A DNA stretch of 64,000 nt from Cupidesulfovibrio sp000226255 (GTDB lineage: Bacteria; Desulfobacterota; Desulfovibrionia; Desulfovibrionales; Desulfovibrionaceae): contig NZ_AP036014.1 in the NCBI RefSeq assembly GCF_003402415.2, positions 1,674,001-1,738,000 on the forward strand, written 5' to 3'. The position numbers were made by a program, and so were the translations under genes. Positions 34,377-41,755 of this stretch are shown here, in pieces. The notes beneath the pieces are model-generated. The model did no database searches. It was not told the origin of the DNA and was given only the letters and a program-made list of their open reading frames with translations. The stretch's first letter is position 1. Each line of letters opens with the position of its first letter.

Positions 34377-35690
34377 ATGGACCGTGATGCCGTGCGAGCC
34401 CACATGACATCTTCCGACGCTTCATCCACCACTTCTTCGGCTGGCGGCGCAGCTTCCGCCGCTCCTCGGGCGGGCGAAACCGCGCAGCCCGACCTCGGCA
34501 GGCTGTCCATCGACAAGACCGGCTGGCAGTCGCCCCGGCGTTCGTCCCGGCGGCGCTGGCCGTGGCTGCTGCTGGCGGCGGCGCTGGTGGGCGCGGCCGT
34601 GGCCGTGCGGCTGCTGTTTCCGTCCGAGCGCGAGGTGCGGCTTGCCGTGGTGGCGCGGGTGTACCCCACCCAGTCCATGACCACGCTGGTTTCCAGCGGC
34701 TACGTCACCGCGCAGCGCAAGGCGTCGGTGGCTTCCAAGATCACCTCGCGGCTGGAATGGCTGGGGGTGGAGGAGGGCAGCCGGGTGACCGCCGGGCAGG
34801 TGCTGGCGCGGCTGGAAAGCGACGACGCGCGTGCCGCCCTGGACCGCGCCCAGGCCAACGAACGCGGCGCGCGGGCCGACATCGGCCGTGCCGACGCGGA
34901 ACTGCTGGACGCCAACCGCAACCACGCCCGCATGCGCAAGCTGCTGGCGGAGAACGTGATTTCTCGGTCCGATCTGGACACGGCGGAAACCCGCGCGCTC
35001 ACGGCCGCCGCCGCCGCGCGCGTGGCCCGCGAGGCGTTGGACGCCGCCGCCGCCGCCCGGCGCGAGGCCGCGACGCAACTGGAATACACCTTTATCCGCG
35101 CTCCCTTCGATGCCGTGGTGCTGACCAAGAACGCCGACGTGGGCGACATCATCACCCCCCTTGGCGCGGCGGCCAACGCCAAGGCCAGCGTGGTGACCAT
35201 CGCCGACATGGGTTCGCTGCTGGTGGAGACGGACGTCAGCGAATCCAGCGTGGGCCGGGTGAAGCCCGGCGCGCCGTGCGAAATAGCGCTGGACGCCCTG
35301 CCCGACGAACGCTTTCCCGGCCGGGTGCACGTCATCGTGCCCACGGCGGACCGCAGCAAGGCATCGGTCATGGTCAAGGTGGCCTTCGACGCGCTGGACC
35401 CGCGCGTGCTGCCGGAAATGAGCGCCCGCGTGGCCTTTCTGGACCGCGCGCCCACCCCGGAAGAGCGACGCCCCCGCCCGGCCGTGCCCGCCGCCGCCGT
35501 GCGCGGGGAGGGCGAGTCCCGTTTCGTGTTCGTGGTGCGCGAGGGCGTGGCCCGGCGCGCTTCCGTGCGCACCGGCATGGCCCTTGGCGATGCGGTGGAA
35601 CTGCTGTCCGGCCCGGCGGAGGGCGACCGCGTGGTGGCCGACCCGCCCGCCGACCTTGCCGACGGCGACCGCGTGCGGATGCAGCCATGA
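34377..35690 (+). CDS. HlyD/MacA-type periplasmic adaptor subunit
   Basis: Membrane-fusion protein of an ABC efflux system, about 437 aa. A Ser/Ala-rich cytoplasmic leader is followed by one membrane anchor (RRWPWLLLAAALVGAAVAVRLLF, about 60-82). A biotinyl-lipoyl half (WLGVEEGSRVTAGQVLARLES) and a long Ala/Arg-rich coiled coil (about 140-230) follow. The second lipoyl half is YTFIRAPFDAVVLTKNADVGD, with beta-barrel strands after it. The start is uncertain between ATG 34377 and ATG 34404; neither has a good ribosome site. The stop overlaps the ATPase start. The exported substrate cannot be inferred. Confidence 0.85.
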   Translation: MDRDAVRAHMTSSDASSTTSSAGGAASAAPRAGETAQPDLGRLSIDKTGWQSPRRSSRRRWPWLLLAAALVGAAVAVRLLFPSEREVRLAVVARVYPTQSMTTLVSSGYVTAQRKASVASKITSRLEWLGVEEGSRVTAGQVLARLESDDARAALDRAQANERGARADIGRADAELLDANRNHARMRKLLAENVISRSDLDTAETRALTAAAAARVAREALDAAAAARREAATQLEYTFIRAPFDAVVLTKNADVGDIITPLGAAANAKASVVTIADMGSLLVETDVSESSVGRVKPGAPCEIALDALPDERFPGRVHVIVPTADRSKASVMVKVAFDALDPRVLPEMSARVAFLDRAPTPEERRPRPAVPAAAVRGEGESRFVFVVREGVARRASVRTGMALGDAVELLSGPAEGDRVVADPPADLADGDRVRMQP

Positions 35691-36514
35691 CCAATGGGCG
35701 CGAAGTCTTACGGCAGGGCATCGGGCGCGCCGTTCGTCAAGGCGTGGCAATCGGCCAACCCGATAATGTTGCCGCGCCGGGGCACGCCGCCGCGCCCGGC
35801 CCTGGCGGCGCAGTGGGGCGCACCGCCACGGCCAGCCCGCCCATCCGCCTTGCGGGCGTGTCCAAGTCTTACCGGCGGGGCGCGCAGGTGGTGCCGGTGC
35901 TGACCAGCGTGAACCTGACCGTGGCCCCCGGCGAATTCCTGGCCCTCATGGGGCCGTCCGGCTCGGGCAAATCCACCCTGCTGAACCTCATCGCGGGCAT
36001 CGACAGGGTGGACGCCGGGTCCATCTTCGTGGGCGAGACGGACATCACCACCCTGGACGAGGCGGACCTGGCCCGCTGGCGCAGCCGCAGCGTGGGGTTC
36101 ATTTTCCAGTTCTACAACCTCATTCCGGTGCTGAACGCGCTGGAGAACGTGGAACTGCCGCTCTTGCTCACGCCCCTGTCCGGGCGCGAACGCCGCGAAC
36201 GTGCGCGCACGGCGCTGTCCATGGTGGGCCTGGCCGACCGCATGGACCACTACCCCGGCCAGCTTTCCGGCGGGCAGCAGCAGCGCACCGCCATCGCCCG
36301 CGCCCTGGTGGCCGACCCCGACATCCTGGTGGCCGACGAGCCCACCGGCGACCTTGACCGCGTGTCCGCCGGGGAAATCCTGGACCTCATGGACGGGCTT
36401 AACCGCACCATGGGCAAGACCATCATCATGGTCACCCACGACCCGCGCGCGGCGGAACGGGCGGGCCGCCTGCAACTGCTGGAAAAGGGCGAACTGGCCG
36501 ATGCTCACCCTTAG
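35687..36514 (+). CDS. ABC transporter ATP-binding protein, MacB/LolD type
   Basis: ATPase of 275 aa with Walker A GPSGSGKSTLL, signature LSGGQQQRTAIARALVAD, Walker B ILVADEPTGDLD and the switch His in MVTHDPRAAE. The Q-loop FIFQFYNLIPVLNALENVELPL is typical of the LolD/MacB group. An N-terminal extension of about 45 residues is not part of the fold. It starts in a 4-bp overlap with the adaptor and ends 14 bp inside the first permease gene. Confidence 0.9.
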   Translation: MTNGREVLRQGIGRAVRQGVAIGQPDNVAAPGHAAAPGPGGAVGRTATASPPIRLAGVSKSYRRGAQVVPVLTSVNLTVAPGEFLALMGPSGSGKSTLLNLIAGIDRVDAGSIFVGETDITTLDEADLARWRSRSVGFIFQFYNLIPVLNALENVELPLLLTPLSGRERRERARTALSMVGLADRMDHYPGQLSGGQQQRTAIARALVADPDILVADEPTGDLDRVSAGEILDLMDGLNRTMGKTIIMVTHDPRAAERAGRLQLLEKGELADAHP

Positions 36515-37652
36515 GTTCGTGCTGCGCAACCTGGCCCGGCACCCGCTGCGCAACGCGCTGACGGTGCTCGGCATCGCCATTTCCATCATGGCCTTCGGCC
36601 TGCTGCGCACCACGGTGGAAGCCTGGTACGCCGGGGTTTCCGCATCCGCCGCCAATCGCCTGATCACCCGCAACGCCATCTCGCTGGTGTTTCCCCTGCC
36701 CATCGCCTACGCGGGCAAGATCCGCGCGGTGGAGGGGGTGACCCACCTTTCGTGGGGCAACTGGTTCGGCGCATACTACGTGGACGAGAAGAACTTCTTC
36801 GCCAACTTCACCGTGGACATGCGCAGCTACCTGGACCTGTACCCGGAATTCGTCATCCCCGCCGACCAGAAGGCCGCGCTGCTGCGCGACCGCAAGGGCA
36901 TGGCCGTGGGCGCCAAGCTGGCCCGCCGCTTTGGCTGGAAGCTGGGCGACACCGTGCCGCTCAAGGGCACCATCTACCCCGGCGACTGGAACCTGGTGGT
37001 GCGGGCCATCTACACCGGGCGCTATCCCAACACCGACGAGACGCAGGCCTTCTTCCACTGGGAATACCTGAACGAGCGGATGAAGGTGGAGCGCCCTGCC
37101 CGCGCCGACCACGTGGGCTTCTACATGATCGGCGTGGACCGGGCCGAAAACGCCGCCCGCGTGGCGGGCGACACCGACGCCCGCTTCCGCAACTCGCTGG
37201 CCGAAACCCTGACCGAGACGGAACAGGCCTTCCAGATGGGGTTCATCTCCATGAGCGAGGCCATCATCGTGGCCATCCGGCTGGTGTCGGGCATCGTCAT
37301 CGTGATCATCATGGCGGTGGCGGCCAACACCATGGCCATGTCCGCGCGCGAACGCATGGGCGAATTCGCCACCCTGAAGGCGCTCGGCTTCGGCGGCGGG
37401 TACATCGCCCTGCTGGTGACGGGCGAGGCACTGGCCCTGTCGTTGCTGGGCGGGCTGGCCGGGTGCGCGCTTTCGGTGCCGGTCACGGGCGTCATCTCTC
37501 GGGTGCTGGGCGACTACTTTCCGGTGTTCCTGCTGTCCGGCGAAACGCTGGCCCTGCAAGGCGGGGCGGCGGCGCTGGTGGGGCTGGTGGCGGGCGTCGT
37601 GCCCGCGCTGCGGGCGCGGCAGGTGCGCATCGCCGACGTGCTGGGAAGATAG
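36501..37652 (+). CDS. FtsX-like ABC permease 1
   Basis: Membrane subunit of 383 aa with MacB/FtsX topology: one membrane helix near residues 16-36, a large periplasmic domain (about 40-255), then three helices. Typical parts are RNLARHPLRNALTVLGIAIS and the post-helix SARERMGEFATLKALGFG. The start ATG 36501 lies inside the ATPase gene; the longer open frame to the left is a shadow of it. Confidence 0.88.
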   Translation: MLTLRFVLRNLARHPLRNALTVLGIAISIMAFGLLRTTVEAWYAGVSASAANRLITRNAISLVFPLPIAYAGKIRAVEGVTHLSWGNWFGAYYVDEKNFFANFTVDMRSYLDLYPEFVIPADQKAALLRDRKGMAVGAKLARRFGWKLGDTVPLKGTIYPGDWNLVVRAIYTGRYPNTDETQAFFHWEYLNERMKVERPARADHVGFYMIGVDRAENAARVAGDTDARFRNSLAETLTETEQAFQMGFISMSEAIIVAIRLVSGIVIVIIMAVAANTMAMSARERMGEFATLKALGFGGGYIALLVTGEALALSLLGGLAGCALSVPVTGVISRVLGDYFPVFLLSGETLALQGGAAALVGLVAGVVPALRARQVRIADVLGR

Positions 37653-37661
37653 GGAAACGGC

Positions 37662-38837
37662 ATGGCCTCGCTCTTTTCCTACAGCCTGCGCAACATGCTG
37701 GCGCGCCGCCTGACCACGGCCCTGACCGTGGGGGGCATGGCACTGGTGGTGTTCGTGTTCGCGGCCATGCTCATGCTGTCCGAGGGGCTGCGCACCACGC
37801 TGGTGCTTACCGGTTCGCCCGACAACGCCGTGCTGCTGCGGCAGGGGGCCAAGTCCGAGATGGAAAGCGCCGTGGACCGCGACCAGGCCCCGCTGGTGGA
37901 AAGCCTGCCCCAGGTGGCCCGCGCCGCCGATGGCGGGCCGCTGGCCGCGCGCGAACTGGTGGTGCTGATCACCCTGAACAAGCGCGGCACCACCAAGCCG
38001 TCCAACGTGGTCATCCGGGGCATCGGCACCCATTCGCTGGAGCTGCGTCCGCAGGTGAAGCTGAAGGAAGGCCGCATGCCCCGCTTCGGCACCTCCGAAA
38101 TCATCGCCGGAGAAAGCATCGCCCGGCGGTTCAGCGGCACGGGCATCGGCGAAAGCCTGCGCTTCGCCATGCGCGACTGGACCGTGGTCGGCGTCTTCGA
38201 GGCCGGGGCTACGGGCTTCAGTTCAGAGGTGTGGGGCGACGTGGACCAGTTGATGGCCGCCTTTCGGCGCAGTTCCTACTCGGTGGTGGTGGCCCGCATG
38301 CAGGAGCGGGACGGGCTGGCGGGGCTTGATGGGCTGCGCGCGGGCCTTGCGGCGGACCCGCGCCTGCAACTGGAGGGCAAGCGCGAAACCCGGTTCTACG
38401 AGGAACAGTCGGAAATGATGGCCAAGTTCCTGGGGGTGCTGGGCACCATGCTGCCCGCCATATTTTCACTGGGGGCCATCATCGGGGCCATGATCACCAT
38501 GCACGCCGCCGTGGCCAACCGGGTGCGCGAGATAGGCACCCTGCGGGCCATCGGGTTTCAGCGGCGGGACATCCTGCGCGCGTTTCTCGTGGAGTCGCTG
38601 CTGCTGGGCGGCAGCGGCGGGGCCATCGGGCTGCTGCTGGCTTCTACCCTGCAATTCGTGACCATCTCCACCATGAATTTTCAGACCTTCTCGGAGCTGG
38701 CGTTCAGCTTCACCCTCAGTCCGCGCATCGCCCTCTGGTCGTTGATGTTCGGCACGTTCATGGGCTGCCTGGGGGGCATTCTGCCCGCCATCAAGGCTGC
38801 GCGGCTGGTTATCGTGGACGCGCTGCGCGCGGCCTGA
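37662..38837 (+). CDS. FtsX-like ABC permease 2
   Basis: Second FtsX-type permease, 391 aa, starting 9 bp after the first. It has the same plan: helix near 20-42 (TVGGMALVVFVFAAMLML), periplasmic domain, then helices from about 265, with NRVREIGTLRAIGFQRRDIL after the second helix. The two permeases are different enough to form a heterodimer as in LolCE. The last codons form the first copy of a 28-bp tandem repeat that continues past the stop. Confidence 0.88.
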   Translation: MASLFSYSLRNMLARRLTTALTVGGMALVVFVFAAMLMLSEGLRTTLVLTGSPDNAVLLRQGAKSEMESAVDRDQAPLVESLPQVARAADGGPLAARELVVLITLNKRGTTKPSNVVIRGIGTHSLELRPQVKLKEGRMPRFGTSEIIAGESIARRFSGTGIGESLRFAMRDWTVVGVFEAGATGFSSEVWGDVDQLMAAFRRSSYSVVVARMQERDGLAGLDGLRAGLAADPRLQLEGKRETRFYEEQSEMMAKFLGVLGTMLPAIFSLGAIIGAMITMHAAVANRVREIGTLRAIGFQRRDILRAFLVESLLLGGSGGAIGLLLASTLQFVTISTMNFQTFSELAFSFTLSPRIALWSLMFGTFMGCLGGILPAIKAARLVIVDALRAA

Positions 38838-38891
38838 TGTTAGAGTCGCGCTGCGCGCGGCCTGATGGTTGAGTCGCGCTGCGCGGCGTGA
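38819..38891. repeat. 28-bp tandem repeat over the end of the permease gene
   Basis: Two full copies (38819-38846, 38847-38874) and a 17-bp partial copy (38875-38891), beginning CGCGCTGCGCG. Copy 1 includes the last codons and the TGA of permease 2. The copies differ by two or three bases, pointing to a recent duplication. Confidence 0.8.
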
Positions 38892-39034
38892 CACCGTAAT
38901 AGCATCCTGTTTTGGTAGGGCTTGTTGTCGCTACCGAATCGTGACTGTGTTATTTCAGCTGATTACAGCAGGGGGCAGGGCAACGCCCCAGTCAGGGCAA
39001 AAGCCCTTGCAAAGGGATGGCTCCGCAGCATGCA

Positions 39035-39074
39035 AGAGCGCCGGAATGAAGGATTCCGGCGCTCTGGTTTTTTA
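39035..39074 (+). terminator. strong intrinsic terminator
   Basis: Perfect 13-bp stem AGAGCGCCGGAAT (39035-39047) with its complement at 39053-39065, loop GAAGG, followed by GGTTTTTTA. This is the best terminator in the window. It lies 198 bp after the permease stop, leaving room for a small RNA or a long 3' UTR. Confidence 0.9.
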
Positions 39075-39125
39075 TCATGCTGAAAAATAGCAACATATTT
39101 TTTGAAGAAATTTTTGGAAGTCCCG

Positions 39126-39154
39126 TTGACAATATCCCACCAGCTAGGTAGGAA
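39126..39154 (+). promoter_or_regulatory. candidate sigma-70 promoter of the Sel1-repeat gene
   Basis: TTGACA at 39126-39131, 17-bp spacer, then TAGGAA at 39149-39154, which is a weak -10 (3 of 6). A poor -10 combined with repeats over it suggests activation or repression by a bound protein. Confidence 0.45.
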
Positions 39155-39184
39155 ATAACCCATACCAGCACGGTAGGAATTAAC
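39140..39184 (+). repeat. two 20-bp direct repeats, 25-bp period
   Basis: Copies at 39140-39159 and 39165-39184 share 17 of 20 bases, with core GGTAGGAA then TAAC. They overlap the candidate -10. The period is a little over two helical turns. They look like binding sites for a regulator. Confidence 0.6.
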
Positions 39185-39431
39185 GGAACACGCGGACTGC
39201 CACCCGCACCTCCGTGCCGGTGACTGAAGGTCTACGCTGGATCACCCCGGTCAGCACGCGGAACCATGCCCCCGCGGCCGCCCGGATACCGGAACAAGGC
39301 GATGAGGTTTCCCAAGCTGGCCCGGCGGTGCACCCGCCACGGTCCCCGCAGCCGGATGGCGCTGGCAGCGGGGACCAGACGGAAGCACCGGGGCAGGATT
39401 TCCCAACCTTTCAGTACACAGGGGCAAGCCA
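39185..39431 (+). other. long leader of the Sel1-repeat gene
   Basis: About 245 bp between the repeats and the start codon, GC-rich and able to form several stems (for example TCCCCGC near 39343 with GCGGGGA near 39377). I compared it with the cobalamin, TPP, glycine and SAM riboswitch consensus patterns from memory and found no match. Confidence 0.3.
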
Positions 39432-40142
39432 ATGCAAGTGCAGGAGATGTTCGCGATGGCTGAGGCGGGCGACGCAAGCGCCCAGTTCAATCTTGGCATG
39501 TTGTACTACGAAGGCAACGGCGTTGCGCAGGATTTCGGCAAGGCCGCCCAGTGGCTGGGCCGCGCGGCCAAGGCCGAGCATCACGAGGCCCTCAACTTCT
39601 ACGGCGTGCTGCACGCCACCGGCAAGGGCGTGGCGCAGGATTTCGGCAAGGCGCTGGAACTGTTCCGCAAGGCCGACAAGTGCGGCTACAATTGCGAACC
39701 GGTGTACGACGATCTGCCCACCGACTTCCGCGACAAGCAGTACGGCATGGAACTGGTGGCCGCCAAGCGCGACTTCGTGCGCAAGGCGCGCCTGCTGGCC
39801 GCCGAGGCCCGCTGCAACGTGGGGCTTGCCTACCACGGCGAAGCCACCGATGCCACCTCGCGCAAGGTGGCGCGCGAACTGTTCCTCAGCGCCGCCACCC
39901 TGGGCAACGGCAAGGCCATGCACCTGCTCGGCACCATGTGTCGTGACGGCGCGGGCGTGCCTGCCAGCGACGTACGCGCCTACATGTGGTTCGACCTGGC
40001 CGTGGCGGCGGGCTTTGCCAAGGCCGGGGAAGCCCGGCGCGAACTCATCGACAGGATGAAGGACAAGGACGTGACGCGGGCCGAGAAGCTCGCGGCGCGT
40101 TGGCTGCGTTGTTTCCCGCTGCCGGAGGGTGCGGCCCAGTAA
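39432..40142 (+). CDS. Sel1-repeat (TPR-like) protein
   Basis: A 236-aa soluble protein of Sel1-type helical repeats. At least three repeats are clear: ASAQFNLGMLYYEGNGVAQDF, HEALNFYGVLHATGKGVAQDF and GKAMHLLGTMCRDGAGVPASD, each followed by a K/A-W/F-type helix. The repeats begin at residue 11 and there is no signal peptide. Such proteins usually scaffold protein-protein contacts. The gene is alone, behind the repeat-containing promoter, and convergent with the receiver-protein operon. Confidence 0.82.
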   Translation: MQVQEMFAMAEAGDASAQFNLGMLYYEGNGVAQDFGKAAQWLGRAAKAEHHEALNFYGVLHATGKGVAQDFGKALELFRKADKCGYNCEPVYDDLPTDFRDKQYGMELVAAKRDFVRKARLLAAEARCNVGLAYHGEATDATSRKVARELFLSAATLGNGKAMHLLGTMCRDGAGVPASDVRAYMWFDLAVAAGFAKAGEARRELIDRMKDKDVTRAEKLAARWLRCFPLPEGAAQ

Positions 40143-40256
40143 CCGGCGGCTGGCGGCGCGGCGGGTTCCTTCACGCCTGCCGCGCCGCCGCGCACAGGCC
40201 GCGCGCGGCGGTTCCCTCCTCCTTGTGCCGCACAACGGCCGATGCACGCGACGCAC

Positions 40257-40286
40257 GGGGCTCCCTGCCGAAAGGCAGGGGGCCCC
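40257..40286 (+). terminator. hairpin terminator after the Sel1 gene
   Basis: A 13-bp stem (40257-40269 with 40274-40286) closed by a GAAA tetraloop, 115 bp after the stop. One G-U pair and only a short T stretch follow, so termination is likely but not certain. Confidence 0.55.
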
Positions 40287-40411
40287 GCATCGTTTGCGCG
40301 CGGTCATGTTCTGTCGCAGGCAGCCCCGCTGCCGCCGCGCAGGATTCCGGGGCGGGCCGTGCGGCAAATTCCTACTTGCTGCGTATGAATTTGACCAATT
40401 TAGTCCGAATT

Positions 40412-40495
40412 GCGCAGGTGAACCGGGATCGAGGTGCAGCGGAGCTAGCGATTCGGTGAAGAGCGGCGAGCCGGAGGAGGATGGCTCACCTGCGC
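40412..40495. other. 10-bp inverted repeat around a 64-nt insert
   Basis: GCGCAGGTGA (40412-40421) faces TCACCTGCGC (40486-40495) exactly. The enclosed 64 nt can form smaller stems. No gene overlaps it. It might be a structured RNA or a remnant of a small repeat element. Confidence 0.4.
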
Positions 40496-40576
40496 GGGTA
40501 GGGGCGGGCGGAGCGGATGCGGCAGTCCGGGGGCGGTCTGCGCTGTACGCGGGAGCGGCCCACGGAGACGGCAATG

Positions 40577-40963
40577 CTAGGCGTGGGCGGGAACGGCCTT
40601 GCGGATGGCGTCCAGCAGGGCGGTGGGCATCACCGGCTTCTGGTGGGTGGGCACACGGCGGGCCAGGCGCGCGGGGCGGGGGCCCACGCCGCTGACTACC
40701 ACCACGGGGGTTTCGCGCAGGGCGGGGCTACGGCGCAGCCGGGCATAGAACACCGTGCCGCCGGGGCTCGGCAGGTCCATTTCCAGGGTGATCACGTCGG
40801 GACGGAAGCTGGCGGCGGCCTCGAGAGCCTCGGGCGTGGAGGCGGCGGTGCGCACGGCGTGTCCTTCCGCCGTCAGCAGCCCGGCAAGGCGTTCTCGCTC
40901 GGCGGGGTCGTTGTCGACGACGAGCACGCGGCGGTGGGCGGCACTCATGTTGGTCGCGGACAT
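40577..40963 (-). CDS. receiver-only response regulator with Glu at the phosphorylation site
   Basis: A 128-aa CheY-like receiver without output domain. The acidic pocket is VVDND (residues 15-19). The usual phospho-acceptor Asp is replaced by Glu61 in DVITLEMDLP. The conserved Ser/Thr is the Ser of VVVVSG and the Lys is in HQKPV. Glu at this place often mimics the phosphorylated state, so the protein may be locked active or no longer signal by phosphorylation. Start 40963 has AAGGAG at 7 bases. It follows the DUF1641 gene by 77 bp as the last gene of the Rrf2 operon. Confidence 0.85.
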   Translation of the reverse strand: MSATNMSAAHRRVLVVDNDPAERERLAGLLTAEGHAVRTAASTPEALEAAASFRPDVITLEMDLPSPGGTVFYARLRRSPALRETPVVVVSGVGPRPARLARRVPTHQKPVMPTALLDAIRKAVPAHA

Positions 40964-41040
40964 TGATAACTCCTTCACAAGATGAGGGTAAAAAGGACCC
41001 GCCGGGCCTGGGTGGGCGACGGCGGGTCCGTTCGATGTCG

Positions 41041-41742
41041 CTAGTCGTTCTTGGCCGGGACGTGCGCGGCGCAGCCGCAGGCGCAGCAGCCGTCGCCCTT
41101 CAGCGCGCCGAGAGCCTTCAGCACTTCCATGGCAACGCCAAGGCCTTCCTTGGCTTCCTTGGAACCGAGGGCGCCGACCATGCCGAACATGCCCACGGGC
41201 TTGGCCTGCGACAGGTCCAGCTTGGCCAGCATGTCCACCGCGCGGGCCAGGAAGGCCTGCACGTTGGGATCGGCCAGCTTTTGCAGCAGCACGGTCATGA
41301 AGGCGAGCGCGTCGCCCATCTTCTCGATGCCTTCGGGGGTGTTGGCGTCCAGCACCTTGCCGCCCGCGCCCTTCAGGGCCGCCAGCTTGGCGAACACGCC
41401 TTCCTGCTCCCACTTGCCCAGCCCTTCGATGATGTGGGGCCAGGTGGGGGCCACCGCCGGGTGCATGGTGCGCCACAGGTCGATGAGGTTTTCCAGCTGG
41501 TCAAGGCAGTAGTTGAGGTTGGGGACGCCGCGCAGGCCGCGACGCAGCAGCTCGAAGATGTCGTCGAGATGCACGTGGCCGTGCACGTCCTGCAATTCTT
41601 CCACCATAAGGCGGAAGGCATGGTTGCCGATGGGCGTCACTTCCTCGATGAAGTATTTGGTGCCCATCGCGCGCTCGTGCAGGAAGGCGATCCGCTCTTC
41701 CATGGCCTCGAGGCGCTGGAGAATGAGTTCTTCATTGGTCAT
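41041..41742 (-). CDS. DUF1641 family protein
   Basis: A 233-aa soluble protein with the DUF1641 pattern in its second half (GIEKMGDALAFMTVLLQKL, PVGMFGMVGALGSKEAKEGLG). It ends in a Cys cluster, GCCACGCAAH, that could bind metal. The N-terminus is a predicted coiled coil (MTNEELILQRLEAMEERIA). Proteins of this family are commonly encoded next to sulfide:quinone oxidoreductase-like flavoproteins, as here (13-bp gap), so it is probably a partner subunit. The biochemical role is not established. Confidence 0.85.
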   Translation of the reverse strand: MTNEELILQRLEAMEERIAFLHERAMGTKYFIEEVTPIGNHAFRLMVEELQDVHGHVHLDDIFELLRRGLRGVPNLNYCLDQLENLIDLWRTMHPAVAPTWPHIIEGLGKWEQEGVFAKLAALKGAGGKVLDANTPEGIEKMGDALAFMTVLLQKLADPNVQAFLARAVDMLAKLDLSQAKPVGMFGMVGALGSKEAKEGLGVAMEVLKALGALKGDGCCACGCAAHVPAKND

Positions 41743-41755
41743 TGGTGCCTCCGGC

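Noticed and set aside
39214..39431. Cobalamin or other known riboswitch before the Sel1 gene
   Set aside because: A CCCGCCAC-like stretch recalls the B12 box, but the remaining conserved elements are missing, and the downstream gene has no B12 link.
39214..40059. A 281-codon plus-strand open frame overlapping the Sel1-repeat gene
   Set aside because: It overlaps the Sel1 gene in another frame, is Pro/Ser/Arg-rich with no domain, and has no ribosome site.
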